Of a stretch of 64,000 bases of DNA, positions 56,266 to 64,000 are shown piece by piece (the stretch's first letter is position 1; the number at the start of each line of letters is the position of its first letter). Source of the stretch: Girardinichthys multiradiatus (lineage: Eukaryota; Chordata; Actinopteri; Cyprinodontiformes; Goodeidae); assembly GCF_021462225.1 (NCBI RefSeq), contig NC_061797.1:40140147-40204146 (forward strand), in the 5' to 3' direction. The notes below the pieces were generated by a model that was given only the letters and a program-made list of their open reading frames with translations, was not told the DNA's origin and did no database searches. The translations under genes were made by a program, and so were the position numbers.

Positions 56266-59200
56266 TTCTTTCTAGGATGATGCAAACAGTTTGTCCTAAA
56301 AATTGTATCTCATTTTAAATCTAATGTTGTAAAAGTACAATAGTACTGAGGATCTACTTTCCTGTTATCTATGTAAATGTGATCTTGATTGTCAGCCCTT
56401 GGCTAATACTACTGTTTTAAAAGCTTTGGTGTCAACATAGTCAGTTTTCTATCACCATTTCCTTTTTATGTTTTCAAAGAAGCAATGGATTCTAATGTGA
56501 CTTGATAGATGCTGTGTTGGGCCTTGGAGTAAATAAAACTTTACTAATGCATTATTTCAAGTCACACTACAACTGCACATCATGAAAATGCAACAACGGT
56601 ACAGTTATTCTATAGGACAAAGTAGCTATTTGGAGAAAAACAAATACCGGGTTTTAAAATATGGTCATCTATTATGTAAATGTGGGTCATTTAAAACGTA
56701 TTTACATTCAACGGGCGCTTATATTCTTGCTAGCTTTAGGGGTTACTGTCAAACGTTTTGTTCAGTTTCTGATCAAAATGGAAAAAATTGGACCAGTTGG
56801 AGATATACACTGCAGAACAGGAGGGCTTTCGGCATTGAGGTTATTTGTTTAAAGTTACTGATTTCCATTTGGAAGCAGATCCAACGATTAAGAAACACCA
56901 GTTTTGGGACTTCCATATTGGTAACTACAGGCTAGCTGATAAAAGTTTTTCCATGGCCAATGTCACTGCCAATATATATATAAAAAAAAAAAACAATAAT
57001 GCAGTCAATAACTGAGTCTGACTATTTTGTTTAAAACCCATTTGTTTGTCTTTATGTTATTTATTTATTTTTTTTGACCAGGGAATGTTGCCATTTCTTT
57101 GGGTCTGAACATCTTTTAGGCTGAAACAAGTGGGCTGAGGCAGCAGCTTCTTTCTACTTCTTTGCCTTTCTGGTGGTGGGGACATTTTAGTGGGCTTACA
57201 TTAGATTCATAGATCTTCTGTGTCTTTTGTACAGCCTTGGGATAAGAGAAATTGCCTGGTACAGATAATAAAATTGGAAATGATTACTCTGCGACCCTTT
57301 GGTGTCCAGTACTTATCGCAATACTTGCCGCTCGCTTTAAATCCAGCTGCCCACAACTATTGTCCTGCTGACCATCCCAAGTCTGCTAGGATATCGGCCA
57401 ATATTTGTTAAATAGTTTGATGTCCAGTATTTTAAAAATATGGTTGCAATCTATTGGCCAGCTGATCTAAATGACTTACACTTTGCTGCAAAAAGTATAC
57501 AATATATTTAATGCCCGAAATTACTTTTACTCACCTTCTTATAAGATTCAAGCTGTAAAGTTCACCATGGAATATGTACTGTGCTCATAGCAACAAACCA
57601 ACATACTAAAATTACAAATAAAAATACTTTCTTTTTTCTATTTTCTTATTTTGTGTTATGTATTTGCTTTTTTGTAATTTGCTAATAATTAACAAAAGAC
57701 CTGACAAAAGACAAATCTAGTTTTTCCTGAGTTTTATTAATATGCAAAATCTAATTGTAAATCATCAAATTGTACAGTTGATGGGATTCATGGGACTGTC
57801 AGTCTTCACATAACCTTCACTTTCCTGTTTTTACCAAGGTTTGTCCAGCTGAGTGTGAACAATAATGGCTGAGAACTGAACCATGTGGAACACCGTTAGA
57901 CTTGCAGTGAGTCTGAGGTAGAACTCTTAATTGCCTGGGCTCTACGTATGACTCAATTAGCAAACAATCCCACTGCTTGTTTAGAAAAAAACATATCTTT
58001 AATAAATGCAACAGATTGAAGGGCTTTAGAGAAATTCAAATACATGGAATGACAGCGAGGCTTGTCATCAAGTGCGTTAGTTATGTTGATAACCTTCATT
58101 ACAGCAATGAGAAAAAAGTTGATTTAAATATTTAAACTTAAAAAGGTGGCATACTGGCCCAGATATACCTTTAATTTTAGAAAGCCAGGCTCTAAAGTGT
58201 TTGCATTTTGGGGATTTAATTACATAACTTTAGACCCCTTCTGCCATCAGTCGTAGTAAAGAAACTAAAAACCAAATAAAAAATACAAAAGTTCTTGAAA
58301 ACAATTAACTTTCATGTTTTGGTTTGTGCACTAATGAGATCTAGAGTATTAACTGATGCAGACTGATTTGCTTGGAGGTTGATTTTATTCGTTTTAGTAC
58401 AGTTGCTGTGTCGTTATGTTTTCAGTTTTTCCTGCAAAGTTGAGATAACTAACCACTAGCCGCATAATCAAAACAGATTTTATACATTTTTAATTATTCT
58501 ATATACCTTTATGATTGAGATTAAGACTAAATTATCTGTGATATTTGATTGTTTGTCAGTGACCAAAATATCAAATGAATTCTTCTGCCTCAGAGATGGG
58601 TAGGATCACGATCCCATAATAATGAACAGGAACTGAAGTTTCAGCAGGAGTCACAACATATGTGCCATATGTATTTGTTAAAAATCTGCTAGATTATGTT
58701 CACTCAAAGAGCAGCAGATCTTTCAAAGTAAGCCAAAATTGTTTATGTTAACCATAAATATGACTGACAATTGGAATATGTGAATCATAGTTAGACACAT
58801 GAAAGGAACACATACTGTGTAATGACAAATGAAGGTTTAATGTAGGCAGATTCTGACATAATAACAAAGATTATACAAAAGAAATTATTTACAACACTAG
58901 ATTTTTCTAGATCTTTCCACACATATGGATCTAGTTTTCATGAAAAGGTAGTGTAAGGGTATTTTTCAAACATATTCTCGCCTTGGAGGACTAGGACAGA
59001 TGGGAGGAAATGTAGGTTATAAATAGGAATCAAAAGAACTGTCATTCTTTAATAACTACGGATACCAGACACACTTACATCTTTCATAGTGGGTGAGCTT
59101 TTAAGCACTTTGCAAGACAGGTAAGCAAAACATATGTGTTAAATCACTTTTGTGTGCTCACTCGGGTCAGCTCTACCATAAAAGAAAAGATATTACAAAG

Positions 59201-60104
59201 GGAACTAATGAAGACACTGATCAAAGTATGTAATGGTAATATGTAACAGGTGTTTCAGACCCCTGCAATCCACCCCTGCGCCACCCTCCAACAGCCAACA
59301 CCAGACCATCCGTGAAACTCGAATGCATTTCACATGTGCTTTGATAGGAACAATGGACAAAACATATTTCAGTACTGTTCGACCCACGTTATGAGCAGTC
59401 TGGTTCAGTGCTTGGAAGGGCATTTGCAGGTGATAGATAAAGGCAGCCACACTGCCGATGTGTGTTTATGGTGCACTTTCATGATCTGTGGTGAGTTGAA
59501 ACGGACTGACGTATAGCTGAAGCCCACACCGGCAGAAAAGCAGGCACCTGGATTTGAGATGCATGCAAGAGTTGAAAGAAGGTTGGCATGACTTAAGCTG
59601 GAACCTGTTCAAAGCGCGATTGCTATTTTTACACATGGCTTAGGATGAAAGTAGCACTGCTTTTGATTGTTAAAAAACTTGGGGACCATATGGAGTGTTC
59701 ATGTTAAACATTTCTTTTAAAGAACAACATAAACATAACTAACTTAAGATTACTTTAAATTTGAAAACAAAAGAAATAAACATCAAGAGACAGTAACTAC
59801 AAAATGCAATGAAATGTATTAATCAGTGCTTTGAAAAATGGAGGAAAGATGTGCCTGCATCTCAGAAAAATAAAGAAATACAGAAACTAGATAAATGAAT
59901 AAATAAAATAAATAGATAAATTAATTAATTAATTAATTTATTTATGGTAAATAAATAAACATCCAGTCTCTTTTTTTCATATTTTAATATTTTTACTCAG
60001 TAAAGAATTACTTATGAAAATTTTAGGTAATAATATGGAATCCCACAGAGACATTATTTATATGTATTCACACATTTAATAGCAGGTATTCATAATGCGT
60101 AAAC
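56266..60104. other. No recognised gene
   Basis: AT-rich. A 117-codon frame from 56582 has no known motif. An (AATT)n/AT-rich tract lies near 59918-59955. Nothing else recognised. Confidence 0.4.
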
Positions 60105-60139
60105 TCAATTTATCACGTTTTTAACCATTTCAGTACCAG

Positions 60140-60215
60140 TGTCGCACCTGCGCAGAGCGTTCTGATTCTGCTTCCGCTTCGAGAACTCTTTCACTTCTGG
60201 GATTTGTAGTTCTCT
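60140..60215. promoter_or_regulatory. Candidate CpG-rich promoter with ZNF143, ETS and NRF1-like sites
   Basis: The complement of 60191-60210 reads ACTACAAATCCCAGAAGTGA, close to the long ZNF143/STAF (SBS) consensus ACTACAATTCCCAGAA-type motif. CTTCCG at 60171-60176 is an ETS-like core and TGCGCA at 60149-60154 an NRF1-like half-site. Several CpGs cluster between 60140 and 60280 in otherwise AT-rich DNA. This combination is typical of TATA-less vertebrate promoters, often bidirectional. Confidence 0.6.
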
Positions 60216-60398
60216 CATCTGCGCTCTTAGAATCCCTGTTAAGAAATTGTTACCAGAACGCGATGAACGCCACGGTGCGTGGCTTGTTGACTTGCAAATA
60301 AACAAAATCAACTTGTCTCTTATGTGAACTGTGAGTCAGACTGAAAAAATGTCGAAAATGCGTTTTTTCGTGCACTACAACAACCAACATCGCCCCTA

Positions 60399-60476
60399 AT
60401 GAAAGCGAGGCAGTGTAAACACAACTCCAGGAACATGAAAAGATCGGGTGACAGTGAGGGAGAGAAGAGAAGAAAG
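60399..60476 (+). CDS. Candidate first coding exon of an unknown gene
   Basis: About 190 bp downstream of the ZNF143-like site. An in-frame pair of ATGs lies at 60399 and 60435. The second gives MKRSGDSEGEKRRK, a highly charged N-terminus, and the codons run cleanly to AAG at 60474-60476. The next bases are GTATTG, an acceptable splice donor in phase 0. The frame is closed upstream by a TGA before 60345. I do not recognise the protein. Only 14 to 26 codons are involved, so this rests on promoter context and the donor rather than on homology. If real, the gene runs to the right and most of it is outside this window. Confidence 0.35.
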
Positions 60477-60659
60477 GTATTGATAGCGTTTTTCTCCGTT
60501 CGGTCTGGCATATTTCTAAGCCCTGTCGCTGGTTGAATGTCTAACGCTCCGTATGCGGTGCTGCTGGCTGCATTCTGGAGGCTACAAAGCTGCGAATGTC
60601 AGCGCATACCTCACCTTGCCTGTTTCCTTTATTGTGTTTTTCCATTTTCCCCCTCTCAG

Positions 60660-60791
60660 TCTGCCACAATGAAGAGTTACAGTCACATTGAAAGCGCGGT
60701 TTTATCAAGCAGATGCACTGCTTTAGGTTGCAGGAAGTCTGAGCTACACTCCATATCAATTGGAAATACGACATGGTGCGAATTAAAATAA
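60660..60791 (+). CDS. Candidate second exon of the same unknown gene
   Basis: Preceded by a strong acceptor: a pyrimidine tract ending 'ttttccccctctcag' at 60645-60659. In phase 0 with the candidate first exon it reads SATMKSYSHIESAVLSSRCT and onward to TAA at 60789-60791, 43 codons. No domain is recognised. It may end the frame (giving a peptide of about 57 residues), may be a non-productive or alternative exon, or may splice out earlier at an internal GT. The call is weaker than that for the first exon. Confidence 0.25.
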   Translation, partial: SATMKSYSHIESAVLSSRCTALGCRKSELHSISIGNTTWCELK

Positions 60792-60832
60792 AACGCATTT
60801 ATTAGAGTATAGAATACTCTCAATTATCATAA

Positions 60833-60869
<37 letters not shown>

Positions 60870-63079
60870 AAAAATTACAACAAGACGTTAAAGCCCTCAT
60901 TTGGATGTAGCATTTGGGTTTTACTCTGGTATGAATGGGATAGAGAAAAAGAGCTGCTAATTGTGTTGCAGCAACAACTCAGTGCAACAGTTAAAACAAA
61001 TAGTGAAGTTATTCATCAGTGTTTGGGATTTTGGTCAGCTGCCAGGCCAGCAGTCTCCAGCTGCTTTAGGCTTTACTGCTCATACATCGGCTTATAAGCT
61101 GCACTGTGATAGTGCAGGAGAAACCAGTTAATTCCCTTATTATTAATTATGACCTTTCCTGTCATATGACTAAGCATATTAACTCAATATTCATAAAAGT
61201 TTCATGCCACAACAGAGTATTTAAACTAAAAGAGCTCTAAAAGAACTTTGATATCAACATCATGTGTTTAGGGAAAAAAAAAAAGACAGCTGCAGCGTTT
61301 TAAAAGCTAAAATTCCTGTGTAATTTATGTTCCTCAATTTACATTAATGATGGATGAACTATTCATCTTTTTCAGTGCTTCCAAAAAATGTCTGCTACCT
61401 GAAGTATTCTTTTCCAGCCATTGTTGAATATTTCATTTTCACATTAAAAACAGTGACTCTGAATATTTTTGCCTTGAAACATACATTCAGTTTGCTTTCA
61501 TATTCGATTAAAGTGAAATTGCAATTAAATTAGGATAAAGATATTCTAGTTATGTTTACATTAATACTGGCAATTCTCAAAACAGCAACTCTCAGTAGAA
61601 ACTAAAAAGTTATTTTTGACGGGACGGCACAGCTGGTAGAATAATCAGTAATGAGCCGATTGGAATTCAAACAGCAGCCACAGACCTGATAGAAACTTAA
61701 CTAGTATCTGTATCAAAGTAGTTTTAGTTTTGAAGTTTCAGAAACTCATCAAATGGTCCTTCATGCTGTTTCTAGAGTTTAAAGTCCTTTTTATGAGATG
61801 CTGGAGAATATATCAAATTGACAGGCTTCTTCTATTGCTTCACACTGCCGGTCAGCTGGCTGAGCCGTGTTAACATCTTGATACCATGAAACTGTGGTGT
61901 ATTTACTCAAAGTTATCTTACCTTGAGAATGCCATACTGATCCACGTGTTCCTAGTAGTACTTAATAAAGTGCGGGACTTAGTATTTCTATGCATTTTAG
62001 AGGTGAGGGGAGATGTTGTTTTGTGATAATTAGGAGTAGGCATGGGCCAATATGAGAGTTCCATGTTTTGATAATCTTGAGTGGAACTACTACAGTTTTA
62101 CTGTATCATGGATGTTACACAAAAAGTTTAATAAAAATCATATAACATAGTTCAATTTCTCTAACTTTAAACAGAAAAGCAACCATTATTCATTCTGCTA
62201 CTCAAAGTCATACATGTTGTCACAGTTATAATAATGTTATCTATACCATAAATGTATTGTTATTTTGATTCTGATTGGTAGACCAAAACAAAACATATAA
62301 TGAAATATACTCTCCTTATTGAACAGAATGTCATGGAGTAAATGTAAGGCAAGAGTAAAATGTAGTAGCTGATTTTCAGCCTGCTGACCTGCAGTGCATC
62401 TTTTCTCTAACAACATCTCATTGGGACAGTAATGTGTATACTTTGATACCGGTAATCAGCAATGCCTAATCACGATTAGAATAATGCTGTTCTGGACTGT
62501 TGCACTTATACTCTTGCCTCTTATTGTTTGCATGTTTGTTTTCCTCTTGTCCTCCAACTTGGTGACTCTCTGCTGAGGCACATGTGTTTGGATTATGTTA
62601 GACAGCAGTAAAACTATGTAAGACGTGGTTCCTCCTGTTTATGAAAGCAGTCATGGCGGCCAGATGAGGGCTCAGAGAAGGAACTCATTCCGGCTGGCCC
62701 TCCAGGCAGTCGGCCGGCACAGACCTAATGGCTTAGGTTCCTTTTTTCATAAGATAAATAAAAGATTGCGCAAGTGCCAATGTAATGGCAAAATTACTTT
62801 ATCAATGTAAAGCAGCCAAAATAGAAGTGCATTCACTTTTAACCAGGTTTTATTGTATCTGTTGTTCTTTAATAGGACAGTGAGGGGAACTTTAGATATT
62901 ATCTGGCTTTCTTAAATATTAAATCTGTCTTTCAGGTTCTGCGCAGGGTTGGAGATTCATTTTAATGGGTGCTTGTTCATTTAAAGAAAACCACGCCTCA
63001 GATGATTAATGCCATACAATTACACAGTCTAGTTACATACCCTCTTATGTGCAATTCCACATTACCACACACTTAAATG
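60792..63079. other. No recognised gene; CA/TA simple repeat near the start
   Basis: (CA)n followed by (TA)n at about 60833-60870 and an A-tract near 61273-61284. The rest is AT-rich and could be an intron of the candidate gene at 60.4 kb. No further exon is recognised. Confidence 0.4.
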
Positions 63080-63555
63080 TTTTTTAAGTAGAATTTTAGG
63101 ACATTAATATGCTTTGATTTAAACCATTCTATTGTATCTATGGCTGTACGTTAATTTTGCTTTCAGCTAGATTAAACTCTTCCCCAGTCTTTCGCAGTGT
63201 GTTTGGCACTATTTGTCTTCCTATTGAGCCTAACCAGCTGACTTGACTCGGCTAAAGAAAGCATCCCCTCAACATGATGCTACCACTGTCATGCTTCACT
63301 GTGGGCATGGTGTATTCAGGAGAATGTATGTTGTTAGCTTTACTCCTCACAGACCATTTTGCATGTAAGCTTACAAGTTACATTTTGGTCACATTTGACC
63401 AGATCACCTTCTGCCACACATTTGCTGTTGGGCTGCTTGTTGGAAACTCTAGATAGGACTTCACACTGATTTATATTTGTCTATCATATAAACATAATAC
63501 ACTACAAAATAATAATAGTACACTAATGTTTTTGATGAACGTTTGCATGGCAATG
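63080..63555 (-). mobile_element. Tc1-like family A remnant
   Basis: Plus-strand words complementary to transposase: 'acattaatatgctttgattt', 'aaaccattctattgtatcta', 'catgatgctaccactgtcat', 'cactgtgggcatggtgtatt' and 'ttttgcatgtaagcttacaa' with 'gaccagatcaccttctgcca'. It ends with a worn terminal repeat ('tttgcatggcaatg') before TA at 63556-63557. No frame is open. It lies only about 7 bp from the family B tail segment. Confidence 0.78.
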
Positions 63556-63563
63556 TACAACAA

Positions 63564-63782
63564 GCAAATATCTGAGTGAGTTCTGATAATCATTGCTAAG
63601 AGGTTTGTAGTACCCAGTTGCCGCTAATCCACTGCAGACATGTAGAGTCCTCAGTAATAATCTTACAGAAGCCCTTTTTTTTGGAAGGTTTTGGAACCAA
63701 GCAATTTGGAATCCATCTTTTCATCAAATGTTTAATGTCTTTTGCTTCTTTGCTTAGTTTTTTGTTAAATCAATGAACATAC
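63564..63782. repeat. Second copy of the family B tail segment, inverted
   Basis: Reverse complement of about 15546-15762 with only scattered differences by eye. It again abuts the family B Tc1 end at the same base. The outer terminal repeat present at 15772-15866 is absent here. Confidence 0.88.
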
Positions 63783-63783
63783 A

Positions 63784-64000
63784 GTACAGACCAAAAGTTT
63801 GGACACACCTTCTCATTCAAAGAGTTTTCTTTATTTTCATGACTATGAATATTGTAACTTCACACTGAAGGCATCAAAACCATGAATTAACACATGTGCA
63901 ATTATATACTGAACAAAAAAGTGTGAAACAACTGAAAATATGTCTTATATTCTAGGTTCTTCAAAGTAGCCACCTTTTGCTTTGATTACTGCTCCGCACA
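63784..64000 (-). mobile_element. Tc1-like family B element, truncated by the window end
   Basis: It starts CAGTACAGACCAAAAGTTTG after TA and runs through the terminal repeat into the end of the transposase ('cttcaaagtagccacctttt', complement of the C-terminal codons). It is inverted relative to the copy at 13.96 kb. The remainder is outside the window. Confidence 0.9.

Noticed and set aside
56582..56935. 117-codon open frame
   Set aside because: No motif or family resemblance, and no exon signals at its borders.

Overview
The window looks like teleost fish nuclear DNA from an intergenic or deep-intronic region. It is AT-rich, has no long multi-exon coding structure, and carries the usual fish repeats: several Tc1/mariner families, an RTE/Rex3-like LINE with a (GATG)n tail, L2-type LINE tails, hAT-like elements and CA arrays. 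Nothing visible fixes the species. No tRNA, rRNA or CRISPR was seen. Family assignments come from recognising motifs by eye, not from a search.

Layout. 1-13.9 kb is mostly single-copy-looking DNA with scattered remnants of an old Tc1 family (called family A here), a 29-base poly-C tract, a weak promoter candidate near 7.1 kb and three stretches at 8.5-10.1 kb that resemble conserved regulatory DNA. 13.96-15.87 kb is a broken Tc1 element (family B) with an extra third terminal repeat. 16.27-17.54 kb is a second Tc1-like element (family C) whose transposase has one stop codon and DD36E-like spacing. 20.1-26.2 kb is a transposon nest: an RTE-type LINE is split by a 5.4-kb hAT-like element with an exact 8-bp target duplication. 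That element holds an older inverted-repeat element, which in turn is interrupted by two head-to-head family-D Tc1 copies. 32.36-33.96 kb is a third family-D copy. From 34 to 60 kb there are more family-A fragments, a family-E Tc1 fragment (44.8-45.3 kb), a hAT-like remnant (41.7 kb), CA and CCCTAA-rich repeats (45.4-45.7 kb) and a 5'-truncated L2 LINE (47.3-48.2 kb), with regulatory-looking DNA at 36.6-37.2 and 39.3-39.7 kb.

The only place resembling a host gene is 60.1-60.8 kb. A CpG-rich segment has a close match to the ZNF143/STAF motif with ETS-like and NRF1-like half-sites. It is followed by a short open frame ending at a GT donor and a second open frame after a strong polypyrimidine-AG acceptor. 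The window ends inside another family-B Tc1 copy, and its last 437 bp repeat the 15.3-15.8 kb junction in inverted orientation.

Protein-coding content is therefore almost all transposase. One family-D transposase (23880-24842, minus) has an uninterrupted 320-codon frame with all three catalytic acidic residues, but lacks 14 residues present in the 33-kb copy. The others are broken by one or a few changes.
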